Shown in pieces: positions 46,002-57,733 of a stretch of DNA of 64,000 nucleotides; the first letter of the stretch is position 1; each line of letters begins with the position of its first letter. The translations under genes were made by a program, and so were the position numbers. The notes under the pieces were generated by a model that was not told where the DNA came from, searched no databases, and was given only the letters and a program-made list of their open reading frames with translations. Source of the stretch: Rutstroemia sp. NJR-2017a BVV2 (taxonomy: Eukaryota; Ascomycota; Leotiomycetes; Helotiales; Rutstroemiaceae); contig NJPS01000006.1 of assembly GCA_002946415.1 (NCBI GenBank), forward strand, positions 744,001-808,000, in the 5' to 3' direction.

Positions 46002-47148
46002 ATGATGCGCGCGTTCTTTTCCGTTTTTCTTGCCGCGCTGCTCGCGCGATATGTCCATGGAAAGGCAATCGATGCGTCGCATATCCGCGAAGCATCGAAG
46101 ATGGAGATCACACAACCTCCCTTACCAAGAAGAACTTATTCACCAGAAGCTGTCAGGCGGGACCCAGATTCAGAATCAAGCTCCAATTCTTTTGTCGGTT
46201 ATAAATACTTTGTGTCAACATGCGGAACCTACTCCATCGAATCCTTCAGCCTAGCATTGGAAGTGAATACGCGATGTTTGGTAGACGATAGCGCCTTATT
46301 CTTCGGAACATGCGAGGTTGCGATCTCTGAGGCAACTGCCTGTGGTTGGCCGGAGGTTTGCTCTGATTCATTCGGATGTAAGCTAGGATGTGGAAGGACT
46401 AATGTGCCGAATGCATCGACGCTGACTTGGTATGTTGTTTCCAACCGGATCAAGGACCAAGCAAAGCCTTACTGACTCTGCTCTCCATAGTAATCAAGTG
46501 GGATTGAATAATTGTGCATTTTGGTATCTCGCTACTGGCTCATCCTTCTATACGAGTTTACTGTGCAGCTCTAAAACAGTATTCTCAACCTTTACCGCGC
46601 ATGCCTTCACCATAACGAGTGATACTTCGTATACGGACTTCAGTGACAGTCCCAGTACCAGTTCGAGTTCCAGTCCGAGTTCCACAACGCCTGCTGGGAA
46701 TACTTTCATTACTACCGTCACTGCAGTGGTGACACCCACGCCAGCGGCAGCCAGCAATCAGCCCAGCGCAACGCCTTCATCAGCCGGAAACAAAGGGGGA
46801 TCTTCGAAAACAGCAGCAGCAGTTGGAGGGGCAGTCGGTGGAGTAGGAGCCGTGTGTATTATCGTAGCAGCCATCTTTTTCGGTGGGCGATGGCTCAAGC
46901 GATATAGGAGGAAACACAGTCCTGTTCCAACGACAGAGCCTGACCCAGACCATAACCCGGAGCTCGATGGGCGACCTATGAATTCCGAGCTGGACGGAGG
47001 AGACGCGTCAAGGTTCTCGAAGAACGAAGTGATGGAGAAGGGGAACGATAAACGCGGGATCACGGAGAACAGAGTGATGTCGGAGATCGATGGTCAGACT
47101 ATTCAAGAGATGATACATGAGGATCGACCGGTTGAGCTGCCGGGGTAG
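46002..47148 (+). CDS. Cys-rich ectodomain, single-pass membrane protein (sensor-like)
   Basis: Two exons, 46002-46429 and 46491-47148, give 361 aa (two ATGs in tandem; the first is used here). A signal peptide (MMRAFFSVFLAALLARYVHG) leads to an ectodomain of about 150 residues with at least nine cysteines (e.g. RCLVDDS, FGTCEVAIS, GWPEVCSDSFGCKLGCG). A Ser/Thr/Pro-rich stalk with SSSSPSSTTPAG follows. A membrane helix after GGSSKTAAAVGGAVGG is followed by the basic stop-transfer RWLKRYRRKH. The roughly 100-residue cytosolic tail is acidic and ends IQEMIHEDRPVELPG. The layout is that of wall-associated sensors, but the Cys pattern is not WSC. It probably sits in the plasma membrane with the Cys domain in the wall; the ligand is unknown. 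Confidence 0.8.
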
Positions 47149-48751
47149 AGAGAATTGCAGATTTCCGTTTATGTATACAGCACGGCGTAATGGACGTCTA
47201 GAGGATACAGAGAATTAGTATAAAAGTAATACAAAGTACGGCCCGAAGGACGATGTATACTAGCCCAGTTTCTAAAAAGAATCCGGTTCCAAATGTTCGG
47301 TAAATCGGCGTTGTTGATCTGGTATGATGTTCTGTGTCTGTATCTGTGTCTTCCTCCCGAGTTCATAGTTCTACCCCGCCAACAAGCGCCACCAAAAAGC
47401 CCTTATCGACGGGTCCCACCAAATTGTAGGTTATCAGACACAATCCGACAAAACGCCACATTAAACAGCACCGTAATCTTACTCTCACGTCAACCTTTCC
47501 CACAATCTAGACCCTTTCCACGCTCCCACTTTTTGCCTTGCCTGACTAAGTGCTTAGACTTGTTGACGACACAAACAAAGCTAGAGCTCAAACCGGAACA
47601 GAGTTCTGAGTTTTGGGCATTCTTGTATCAAAACATCACGACTGACTCTCCCAACTTTGCAAGTCGTCTTTATTTGTGGAGGACGTGAAAATCTGGGAAG
47701 GCCCAAAGAGGCAAAATCAGCCCATCTTTACATACTGGCGCACACTATCGAAGATAGTGCAATTCTCAGTTATTCTACCTTTCTTCTCTTAAACGTTCCT
47801 TGATCTTCCCCGACATGTTGCATGCGCATCCTTTCATACATGAACTTATTGCCAAGAAAAGGATTCGCGATTCTACGACTACACACTTGTGATACACATA
47901 CACTGAATACCACCTCGTTACGAGAGATCGGGGGGGAAAGCTTCTTGGGACTCCAAAGTCGAACTTTATGGTCATTGGCCGATTTACTGGTAAACTTATT
48001 GACGGCGCTGCACATGTGATAGGTCAGATTGGGAACAAAGGATTCGGAGTTACACGGGCAGCCTGGAGTAGTATATCTTCGACTTCCGTTCACCCACGGA
48101 GGAAGAATCTCACCAGCTTGGACTTTTTGGATCTGGAAAATTGTGTGAAATCAATCATAACACAAGCATATTGCGACTGTTTGGTTTCCTTTGAAGAAAG
48201 TCACATTCATATTCCCCCACTGTGCCCTTTTGCACAAACGTCCTGACTCATTGTCCCTCACCGTTCCTTTACTCCTCTCTCACCTCGCACTCGCTGCACC
48301 TGTTCGAAGAGAACGTGGTAATTCTAAGATCGATATCAGGAGTAGTTCAGGTACGCCACTTGAATTGCGCACGCGACACCCTCGATTGCACAATCCCTTG
48401 TGTTCTGTGAACAAAGAAAGTCCCTCCAGTTCCCCAGCGCGACAATTCATAAATTGAGGAACTTGATTCGCTCCCACCGCGCCTATACTTCATAGATAAC
48501 TTGGGAATTCGTTCCGTTCCAGAGTCGAGTAGGAAGCCCAGAGCGACCAGTCCAGGAATCTTCCTACCTCCACATACGCCCGAGTACTAGGAAGTCAAAT
48601 CAACCGCACCTTCGAGCTATCAACCGACCCCTAATTTCGACCGATTGTATACAATAACCTTTCCACCGGAAAAATACCCAACCCACCGTTCGCTGTCAAG
48701 AAGCCTTGGATTGTCAATCCCCATTACTCTGCTCCTCCACCAGCACTTCCA
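47149..48751. other. Intergenic, no confident gene
   Basis: A minus frame at 48093-47770 contains DHKVRLWSP, faintly like a WD40 repeat end, but no second repeat follows. C/A-rich sequence at 48440-48750 is probably the leader of the gene at 48752. Confidence 0.45.
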
Positions 48752-49165
48752 ATGACGTTCTTAGATAAATTCAAATCCCTCTCCCTCCCTACCAACTCCA
48801 AAACCTCGAAGTCGAACGACTCTAAGAACCTCCGACGTCAAACACCTCTCGACAGTCCAAATTCCGATCGCAAGAACCCCCTCTCACCATCCACAACCAA
48901 CTCCACCACGAAAAGCACATCGCATTCGCATCGATCGAGCCCCAAAACCGGAGTACGAGCGGGAGCGATCGAGATCACCAAGGAGAACGACCTGCAGGAG
49001 GATGAACACGAAACAGATGACGAACAGGAGAGTCGGGATTTCAAAGAATATTTAGAGAAGTGTAGAAAGGCGGAAGAGGAGAAGGAAAGGAAAAGGAAGA
49101 AAATGGTTGAGATGGAGCGGAGGAGGAAGGCTGTGAATTTGAGTCCATGGGCTGGGAGGATGTAA
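48752..49165 (+). CDS. Small charged protein with C-terminal coiled coil
   Basis: A single exon of 137 aa starting MTFLDKFKSLSLPTNSK. The first half is Ser/Thr/Lys-rich and probably disordered. Residues about 80-125 are a strongly charged Glu/Lys/Arg helix (KCRKAEEEKERKRKKMVEME) likely to form a coiled coil. The product ends NLSPWAGRM. There is no signal peptide or membrane segment. The clean ATG, a pyrimidine-rich leader and the coherent composition support a real gene. I do not recognise the family; a regulatory or scaffolding role would be a guess. Confidence 0.6.
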   Translation: MTFLDKFKSLSLPTNSKTSKSNDSKNLRRQTPLDSPNSDRKNPLSPSTTNSTTKSTSHSHRSSPKTGVRAGAIEITKENDLQEDEHETDDEQESRDFKEYLEKCRKAEEEKERKRKKMVEMERRRKAVNLSPWAGRM

Positions 49166-50551
49166 CTCAAATTATGGGAGAGGCATCGCATCTGCGAAGG
49201 AGAGAACATGGCATGCGCAACTGATAAAGGAGATGCGAAAGTCCAAGTCGATGCCTCGTTCATGATGGAGGGCAGGAGACGGGTGCACAGGATGAAGCAC
49301 ACCTGTGGATTCCGATGACAGTACCACGGAAGACACAACGAACTCGAACTTCGTCAACACCTATTTCTCAACAAGTCGAAACAACAGTACCTTCGCGATG
49401 GACGGGACATATTGGATCGCGGATAGGGAGCAGTGTCTTTGATGGGGGGCCCTATTTAATATTTCACAATTCTTTTAGCCAGCATTTCTTTCGATCGATA
49501 CCCGGATTATTTCTTCTTTCCCCTTTCTCCTTCCTGTTCTTCTTCCTCTTCGGAGCTGGCTGGTTCTCTTTTTCACTGTACCGTAATTTGGGCCTCCTCA
49601 TCCATCGCGTTGGGTTTGGAGAGTATGACGGCGAATGCGATATCATGTATTTATGCAAACATCAATTCAAACAATTTTCTACACGAAAGTAGTTGGAGAG
49701 TCGCGAATTTGAAAACCTCAAGTTTTGCATATGTTCGAGAGTGATGGACAGTGGTTAACTTAAACATAAGGGGCTGCCTCCCTCCTTACCCCAGATTCCA
49801 GCAATGTCGAATATCTGGTGCGTATTGCGTGCTCTTTGTCCACTCTCCACTCTCACTCCGCACTCCGCATTTTACTTGCCAGCCTCACAGGCTCACACAA
49901 GGTATTATATTATCAAGGTATACTTCCTATACTATGCTCCTCTTATGGAAAACTTCTGTGCAAATGGCGCATGGCGTCAGGTGCCAGGACTTCTCCTCCT
50001 TTTTATCTTCCCTTGCGAAATGGGAATCTTCACATGCTGTTTTACAATGCGCGACAGGATTCAATTCCACGAGTCGTGTTGACCAGGGACTCCCTTGTCC
50101 TACTCGCTCAAATACGACGAAGTTCGCTATGGAAGTAGGTATTTCACCGTGCATGACCTTAGTTTCCTGCTGTTTCCCCTAACGTTACCCTCCCCTCCCA
50201 CCTTCCTTATCTCTTATCGCATCATCATCAAGCCGCCGGCGCCAGTTTGGTTTGAGGCCATACCCACCTTTGTCTCCACCGTATGGGTCACTAGTGAGTC
50301 CACTCCCCGCACCGTCTCGTCTGTGGAAATCCTCGGGAATCCTCGGTCTAGTCGTCTGCATTTCGATGACTACAGTGCTGCTTGGTTGAGGTTCGGAGGG
50401 AGATGGTTTGTTTTTCGGAATCACTCTGAGATATCCGTCTCACGTATATTGAAGGAAGACCATCTCCAAATGATGCATTTATAGCAACCAGAACTCTAGG
50501 GCTGTGGCTTCGCTTGTTCATTTACTCGTTAAAGCCTCCCTCCTAAAGTAG
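49166..50551. other. Intergenic, no gene seen
   Basis: Overlapping frames at 49751-50484 in three registers show no motifs, signal peptides or consistent composition. A T/C-rich patch lies at 49490-49570. Confidence 0.45.
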
Positions 50552-51154
50552 TCGAGTCAGGAAATCCAACAAGAGCTTCTATTCCTCCGCCACAACTTCT
50601 CAACCTGATCCCTACGCGTCCCCCAACCTCGATCTCTCAACTTACTGTACTATCCCCAACCAAGTATCCCGCTCGCCAAGGCCTTCGCCGGCCCGGACAA
50701 TTCCCGGATAGTATCTCTCCTTCTTTCACTCTCCACTACCTCCCTCAACGACGTCGATCTTCAACTAGCACAAACACGATCAACCCTCCTCATCTACTCC
50801 TCACTGACGCAGCTAAACCCCATACCACCCAAAACCGTGAACATCACCCCCTCCAGTGCCCCTTCGATTCGATGATTCCTCCACTCACCACCACGACGGC
50901 CTCTTAGGGCTGATGATCACGAAAACACCTACTTCGTACAGATTTACAACACCCAACCACATGATACAGTAGAAATCCATGAACCACAAACTCCCCCCAA
51001 CTGAGTCAATGCCAAGAACAAGCACTTCCAAGATTGGTTTTCAAGAACCATGCACATGGTCAACAAGTACGCCTTTGTCGCAGTCCCGTCCTATGAGATA
51101 GAAGATGGCGCAAAAGCCGCGATTACCTATGGCGGTATTTACCTTCATAGCTAG
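50552..51154 (+). pseudogene. About 200-codon relic interrupted by three TGA codons
   Basis: A single reading frame of 603 bp stays protein-like from 50552 to a TAG at 51152-51154 but is interrupted by TGA at 50606, 50873 and 51002 and has no start codon. Recognisable stretches include QELLFLRHNFST, PLAKAFAGPDNSRIVSLLLS, LAQTRSTLLIYSSLTQLNPI, ENTYFVQIYNTQPHDTVEIH and NKHFQDWFSRTMHMVNKYAF, ending KAAITYGGIYLHS. I do not recognise the family. Near 50870-50910 a different frame also looks plausible, so a compensated pair of indels could exist there. It reads as a recently decayed gene; an intact paralogue elsewhere would confirm this. Confidence 0.55.
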
Positions 51155-52010
51155 CATACACGTGCCTTGCATATATCTCTCTCGGGACAAATAATCTTTT
51201 CTTGCTGGTAGTTATTTGGATAAATATACTCCCTCCTGCCCCTCTACTCCTCATATCTTATCAACCAAACTACCCAGAAATAACTTTATACTTCTCCTCC
51301 CATCAGTCATTTCCAACTAATCCACGATTACAAATCCGTCCGTCGGCGCAAACCAAACCCAACTTCAGACCAGGATAAGTCCGGTTTCACCTCCCACTGC
51401 AGTTGGAAGTTGGAACTCGGCTCAGCTAGTTTTCGGCTATAGGTGGTGATTACTATACTTGCCGCGGGAGACAACCTACGCCCTTCGGCTATTACCCCAG
51501 GTCTTTCCATCATTTTCGCTGCAGAGCCCGGAGTTCGCGGAGTACTGGTTTGGGTCATTATCGGAGTATAAAGGCTTGTGTTATAAATATATTAAACCAC
51601 ATTTAGAGGAAGAGACTTATATGCCAGTTGATGAATTCATGCATTCTGTCATACCACTTTCTCTGCCTGCCTAGCTATTTACCTACCTATCTCGAAGGGG
51701 GAACGTAATCCTATCTAAGTACGATATCCTGCCAACCATATCTCGCATCCTACCTTTTCCTGATTCCAGCCCATCAAATCCAGCGAACGAAAAGGTCGAT
51801 CTCAAGCAACACCCACAACGGGAGGGCGAACAAGTAATATCGAAAAAGTCCAACGCCACAACGCCTTTAATCCATCTCTCCCCTCCAAAACGCCATCGCT
51901 GAAGTACAAATTCAAGATTTGAAGAAACTCAACAACAAATCAAATTCAGATACCCCAGTTGTTTCTATCACATCAAAAGACGTCCCAAAGTATCTTCACG
52001 AACAATCATT
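51155..52010. other. Intergenic, no confident gene
   Basis: A 71-codon frame at 51459-51674 has no support. The last 200 bp (A/C-rich, no ATG in frame) are probably the leader of the gene at 52011. Confidence 0.45.
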
Positions 52011-52370
52011 ATGTTCTCCAGCATCAAAGATCGTATTTCAAACACCTCCAAATCCTCATATGGGTCCCAATCCAGCACTCGGCCAGCAAAATCAAATTCG
52101 AAAGATATGACGGATCTGAAGGCTTCGAAATCGTCCGAGTCGACAACGAACCTTTCAACATCATCAACCCTATACCCTCCATCATACACGCAAGCTGCGC
52201 CCCCTTCATACGAAGCGTTCCTTCAAGACGCGCGAGAAGAAGAGGAGCGACGATTGAGAAGTCAACAAGCGGAAGTGCAGTACCAGCGAGTTCCATGGCA
52301 AGGAGGAATGGTGAGAAATGAGCCTAATGGTGCAAGAGACTGGCTGCAGGGCTGCGGACTAGCCAAGTAG
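52011..52370 (+). CDS. Small Ser-rich hypothetical protein
   Basis: A single exon of 119 aa. The first 60 residues are Ser/Lys/Thr-rich and probably disordered (MFSSIKDRISNTSKSSYGSQ). A PPSYTQAAPPSYEAF segment contains two PPxY motifs, typical WW-domain or ubiquitin-ligase docking sites. A charged helix (DAREEEERRLRSQQAE) follows and the end reads WLQGCGLAK. There is no signal peptide. It is convergent with the transcription factor gene, stopping 32 bp from that gene's stop. PPxY motifs suggest a Rsp5-type adaptor or cargo role, which is inference only. Confidence 0.6.
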   Translation: MFSSIKDRISNTSKSSYGSQSSTRPAKSNSKDMTDLKASKSSESTTNLSTSSTLYPPSYTQAAPPSYEAFLQDAREEEERRLRSQQAEVQYQRVPWQGGMVRNEPNGARDWLQGCGLAK

Positions 52371-52402
52371 GACTATGAAGTTTTTGTTAGCACATAGTTA
52401 TT

Positions 52403-54970
52403 TTATAGAACAATCGGCGCAATGGAAATATTCCTAAAATAAATCACAAGACAGAATAGGGTTAACTTACTCTCCCACTCCCAATCCTTCATAACGCCTA
52501 CCCAATGCAGTCTCCCTCTCACCGTGAGTTCAGGATCCATGTCCTCCGTGATAGGCTCTTGTCTCCTTTTCGCCTCTGCAAATCCTCCTTGAGCCGCAAT
52601 GCTTCTTCTCTGCCCAACAGGTGATGCCCGGCGGCTAAGAATTCCCGTGTCGTTCAATAAATCAGAGAAATTGATCTCTTCATTTGCCAATTCCTCCTCA
52701 AATTTCCTCATTGATCCTTCGCTGTATAACATTCCTATATCTCTCTTTCCCGCCTTTCGCAAATTTTCCTGCTCCGTTTCCCTTGCAACTGCATCACGCC
52801 GGGACCAAACTTCTTGCATAACCTCCCAGCAGCGATCAATATTTCCTATCCACATTCTCTGTGCCATGCTTTGCCATCGTTCATCAACCCATTTCCTATC
52901 CTCATCTTCTGATGCTTCACATCCTGCGGCGAGGAGCGGGTATATCTGAACAATAACCAGCCGACTACTCAAAGGCACAGTGGCAAGATATACCAAAACT
53001 TTCTTAGCTAGCTGCGCAGATGTTAGGGAAGGAATTTCTGGAACGGCTTGATGAAGATGGAGGAGAGTAGCATAGCGATACGCTTCAGCTGTTTGCAGAG
53101 CATGCTGTATCTCTGAGGTAGGATCTTCCGGACTTGAGAAAGTGGTACAGGGACTCCATTGTTCGATAGCTTGTTTCAACTCCATGGCTTGAGAAATGAT
53201 GGCGATGGAATTGGAAGAGAGTTTGCGGACTTTGCGACAAAGATTTGCGGCACGACCTATGAGAGGGAAAAGTGTAGCTGCAGAACCCATCAACGGATCT
53301 ATCTCTGTGCTGGCAGAAGGAAAGGAAGTAGAGGTGTTGAGTGGGGAGAGGACGTGTTCAAAGTCGGTAGAGTCGTCATCATCAATGGATGTCAAACGAG
53401 CGATGACGTCCATGTAGACCCAGGTGTTGCAAAGAAATTTTAAACGTGCAAGATCATCACCCACAAGACTTCTCTTACTGTGCTTCATCAAAGCTTGATT
53501 CACCAAGATTTTGGCACCACGAAGATGCTCAATCCCTGTAGAGATATGCTGATCCCATGACTCGGAGAATGCAAGTACCAGCGTCGTGGCAAGTGCGGTA
53601 TCTGTTCTCATCTTCTCGATTCCTGTGGCCAGGGATCGGATGCTCCTGCGCATGTGTTCCATTCCATCGACTCGTAATGCAGGCTTCTCTTTAGACGTAT
53701 GAAATGCAGTCATAGATGCTATCGCATGATACAACGCAGGTGAATCCCTTGCTAGAGGCCAAACTAATGTCCTCCATGGGTTTTCAGTCGGCCCATCTTT
53801 GACAGACAAGATCCCACATGTTTGCTTGTCAAATCTAAGCATCAGCATTTCCGGACTTCCCGCAGGAACGTCTGGCTGTCGATACATAGGGCTGTAATTT
53901 CTGGGGGATGCAGTTGGTGATCTTGGTTGAGGATGGAATGGGCTTTGCGCCAGCCACATATCGGCATCCGATAATGGAGGATCACGAATGATCTCCTCAA
54001 TATCATCCTCCAGCGGTGGATCATTTCCGAATTGAAAATGATCCATGACTGGTGTGGTGAGAGCCATTGTAGGTGACGGGTTTGAAAGAGATGGTAGTCT
54101 GGCATTTAACAACGAGCCAGGCGATAAGAGATCTATCAATCTTGGCGACTGACCAGAGAATGTCGATCTTGTAGTAGGTGTGACGAGACCAGTTTCTTCA
54201 AACATACTGCTTAGACTGCTTGTAACCGAATCTGCTCCAATTCGAGGTCTTGGTTCTTGCGTCAAGATAGGGGTGCTCATATCAAACAAAGGAGAATTGC
54301 CGAATTGTAGGTCCGGGATAGAGGACATATCAAAGTTGGATGGCGAGGGTACAGCAGCATTGAAGAAGGATTCCTGCATGTGCACATCGTCTTCTCCTGG
54401 CGTTGATGCCGACGCCTCAGAAGCTACTGGACTTGCATCAGGGGCAGGGTCCGGCGGTTTGTCCAGGACAATCGAATCTGGAGACATCAGAATAAAGATA
54501 CATTCTTGGGGTTCTTGCCTATCCTCCTTACCTCTTTTTGTCGAAAGCGCCGGCGCAACCTTGTTTGAGAATGTCGCTTCCTCGAATGGTCTCCATTTAA
54601 AATCCTTCTTGTAGCCTCCGCACGTAACACTTCTTTTATAACATTGTTGACATGATGGTTTCGACTCGTCGCATTTGAGACGCTTTGCTTTGCAAGTTAT
54701 GCAACCTAAAGATATGGTTTGTTAGCATGAAGCTCGTGCGGGGGAACTCTTATCGATCTGATGATAAGGGAACGGAGGCGGATCAAGCATACCATTTCGG
54801 CTTTTGGATTGTTTGGGCTTTGTGATACCCGTCTCTTTCTTTGCTGAAGGATTAGATGCCTTTGAAGTAGATTGCTTCCGTTTCTTGGGAGGTGGGGGTG
54901 GTTTGGGTGCAGGTGTGATGACTGGAGATGAAAGAAATGCAGACGGAGAAGGTATTGTTATCGTCTCCAT
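52403..54970 (-). CDS. Zn2Cys6 fungal transcription factor
   Basis: Three exons, 54970-54793, 54705-54532 and 54477-52403, give 808 aa. Residues 1-60 are Pro/Lys-rich with a basic KPPPPPKKRKQS patch, probably a nuclear signal. The Zn2Cys6 DNA-binding cluster follows immediately (CITCKAKRLKC, then CQQCYKRSVTC: C-x2-C-x6-C-x6-C-x2-C-x6-C), split from exon 1 just before the first Cys. After a Ser/Pro-rich linker comes a helical regulatory domain starting near MLMLRFDKQTCGIL, with NPWRTLVWPLARDSPALYHA and LRGAKILVNQALMKH, as in the fungal-specific factor domain (Fungal_trans_2 type). It should bind CGG-type sites in the nucleus; targets are unknown. At the 3' end, a possible 37-nt intron (GTAAGT...TTTTAG after DWEWE) would change the last residues to RIFPLRRLFYKITMC. 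I kept the unspliced form because the intron would be very short. Confidence 0.9.
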
Positions 54971-56865
54971 CTTAAAGAATTCTTCGGGAGGTACATGGAT
55001 GAAATGGGAACAGGGAGAGCGAAGGGTTCAATGATAGGAGAAAGAAGAATAGACAAGAAGATTGGTGTTGGAGAAGGTAGAAGGGATGAGATGGTCTCTG
55101 CTCTGTGTGGTTTGTTGCTGCAGAGAGCCGTTAGGAGGGTCCTTGTGGTTCCTAGAATTTGAGTCTGCTGTATTTGATAATTATAGTATTGATGTGTTGT
55201 TCGAGATTGAGGAAAGAGATAAAGATAGATTCCATAGCTACTTCTCTCAGTAACGAAGGGAGAAGGTCGTACAACCTGTCGGAAGATCAGGAAGTGAAGA
55301 TGCGCTGCTCTGCCCTGCCCTGGTATAGTATGGTGGAGGGGAGGGGGGAGGGAGATCAATTGCGAGGGAAGAGGCCGTTAAAAGGATAAATGGCAGGTAA
55401 ACGGCAGATAAATAGCAGATAGATGATAAAACGTAGATAGTAATCCTGTCAGGCCGTCATTTGATTGGTGAAGCCAATGTGTCAGTTTGTGGAGAAAGCT
55501 ATGAACCTGGGAAGGTTGTCGAGGCTCTGACCGAAATCGCAGCGATGGACCTTGGAGAAGCGCGAGAAGAAAGCTTAGCGAATTGATAAAGATAGCGATA
55601 GCAGATAGCAAAGGCAAAAGGTAAATGCATCCGTACCCGTGCCGTTGATAATGCAGACCAGAACCGGCCAGAGCTAGACGTGCAGTGCTTAGGATTGGTT
55701 CTGGACAATGCTTAGTGCTGCGAAGGCGAAGACGGAGACGAACCTCCACTTAGGTCGTTCAAATTCAAGGAAAAACAAACAGCAGTTCGTCCACCAGGAG
55801 AGACACAGATGCGCTTCATCGCAGGTGCTTCGAGAAGACTACGGCTATTATTTTATATCTTCAGTTTCTCATTTCTCATTTCTCATATCTCGTTTCTCAT
55901 CGACATCCATCGTACCCATCATAAGGTTATTTCCACAACATCATTTCACACATCATATGATTATCCTTCATAGAAGCCCAACCAATCCATGGTTTTCTTT
56001 TACATAACCTCCGCCTTTTGTGTATCGACTTCTCACGAAGTGTGTAGGGCTAGGCGGGATTCAAACAAGCTATCCTGCTGATAGGGCGAAAGAGCGACCA
56101 GCTTTCGGCCTTGTCATAGATAACAGGAACGGGGTCCCGAGAAGTTGGAGCGAAATGTAGGGGAGCGGGTAGATCTCGGAGTGTGCGAAAAGCTGATGAT
56201 GGCAGCCGAGTAATTCCTTGCATGATTGGAAATCGAGGGGTTCGCAGTTAGAACTAAATCTAAAGAAAAAGGCATTATGATAATAATAGGTACGTTACAT
56301 GAGGAGGAAATTTGAGAATTAACGGACTTTGGTACAGCTGCGAAAGGTGGAGACAAGCCAACACCTCCACTTTCTATCGTACTGTACAGAGCCTCTTCTG
56401 CAGGTTAGCACCTAGTCTGTGCTGTATATGACCGGGTTCTTCAGGTTTTCAAGGAATCACATAATACGACGGCTCCTTCGTTGTTGGAGCCCCTTCTGCA
56501 ATCGTGCAATGGATCATATACCCCAGCATTGCTTCCATATTAGTCGGTATCTAAACCGCTATTCATAACAGTTGGCAATGGTGTGGTACAGTCAGAAATC
56601 TGGTCAGGTGTGGGGGCGGACTGTGCCTCATCACGTAGGTTGAGGTGGATATAAATTGTTAGCTTCTAATAACAACAGGAAGCAGGCAAGAGAGATCGAG
56701 CCATCGCCCTCACGATACCCGTGTACCCTCCCAGATTGCCTCTTAGAAATCGAAAGATTTGCATTATTCCGTAGACCAAAGGGTCGACCTGACGTTGCCT
56801 TCCATCTACCTTTTTGGCCCTTCTGCGACAGACCAATACATGCCATAGCTGGATAGTAAGGTGTC
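54971..56865. other. Divergent intergenic between transcription factor and hemerythrin-like gene
   Basis: No gene with support. Features are GATAAA/GCAGATAAAT units near 55386-55430, TCTCATTTCTCAT units near 55866-55902 and a CGTACTGTACAG near 56379. It presumably holds both promoters. Confidence 0.5.
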
Positions 56866-57733
56866 ATGGCGCCTCCGATGTATAAAGACTACCCACTGAA
56901 TGTGATCAATACACCGAAATTTACGACCGGTAAAGTATGATTTCTTGACGCAAGGTAGAAGACCACTGCCTGACAAGCCGTGTCCCTGCAGACAGATCCG
57001 TTCACCATGGAAGCTTCACATATGGCTTTGAGTCACAACTCCTTTATCCGTGGCTTCAACAGCATTTACCAGCAAGCACCACGTATCCAACTAGCAACCG
57101 ACAGGAGTGATTTCGTAGGATATTGCCTTGCGTGGGTCGATTGCATTGATCAACATCACCACTATGAAGAGACAGAATTCTTCCCAGCCCTTGATAAGGC
57201 CGCTGGGAAAACGGGACTGATGGCTGGCGCTGTAGACCAACACGGTAACTCGCTATGACATTATCATTCTACAGATGAATACTGTGCTAACAAATGCAGC
57301 GGAATTCCATGACGGTCTCGAGAAGTTCAGGAATTACCTTAAGGATAAGGGCCCTGAGTTTTCCGCGGAGGAACTCATTGCCACCATGGACTCGTTCTCG
57401 CAGCATCTCCACAACCACCTCAAGGAAGAGCCTCCAGCGATTGCAGAGCTTGCACGTTTTAACACTCCCGACACACCAATCGACATATTGGCGATAGCCG
57501 CAGCAGCTGGTAAGAAGCAAGTCAACTTGCCTTTCCTCCTCAACACCCTCCCAGTTTTCTTCTTGAATATGGAGAGCGTCGAGTTTGAGAACGGCTTGTG
57601 GCACAATTCATTTCCGCCTGTCAATAAACCTTTGAAATGGGTCTTGACCAAGGGTGCACCCATGTGGCAGAGTCGATATTGGCGATTCGCTAGCTGTACC
57701 GCGGATGGTGAGTTTAAGCAACTAGAAGTCTGA
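56866..57733 (+). CDS. Hemerythrin-like (HHE) protein
   Basis: Three exons, 56866-56929, 56978-57244 and 57300-57733, give 254 aa. The short first exon (MAPPMYKDYPLNVINTPKF) joins in phase through a 48-nt intron containing CTGAC. The second intron has GCTAAC as branch site. The four-helix bundle shows the iron-ligand pattern: H in ASHMALSHNSFIRG, H-x3-E in DQHHHYEETEFFPAL, H in AVDQHAEFHDGLEKF and H-x4-E in HLHNHLKEEPPAI. Such proteins bind two irons and may sense or carry oxygen or handle iron and redox stress. There is no signal peptide, so it is probably cytosolic. The C-terminal 110 residues (LPFLLNTLPVFFLNMES onward) extend beyond the HHE core, as in many fungal members. Function beyond metal binding is inferred. 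Confidence 0.88.

Noticed and set aside
47770..48093. Minus frame with DHKVRLWSP resembling the end of a WD40 repeat
   Set aside because: Only one such stretch, with no second repeat or NACHT-type neighbour; chance similarity is likely.
56040..56105. tRNA-like sequence on the minus strand (GTTTGAATCCC)
   Set aside because: The arms do not pair into a T-stem and no acceptor or anticodon stem can be drawn.
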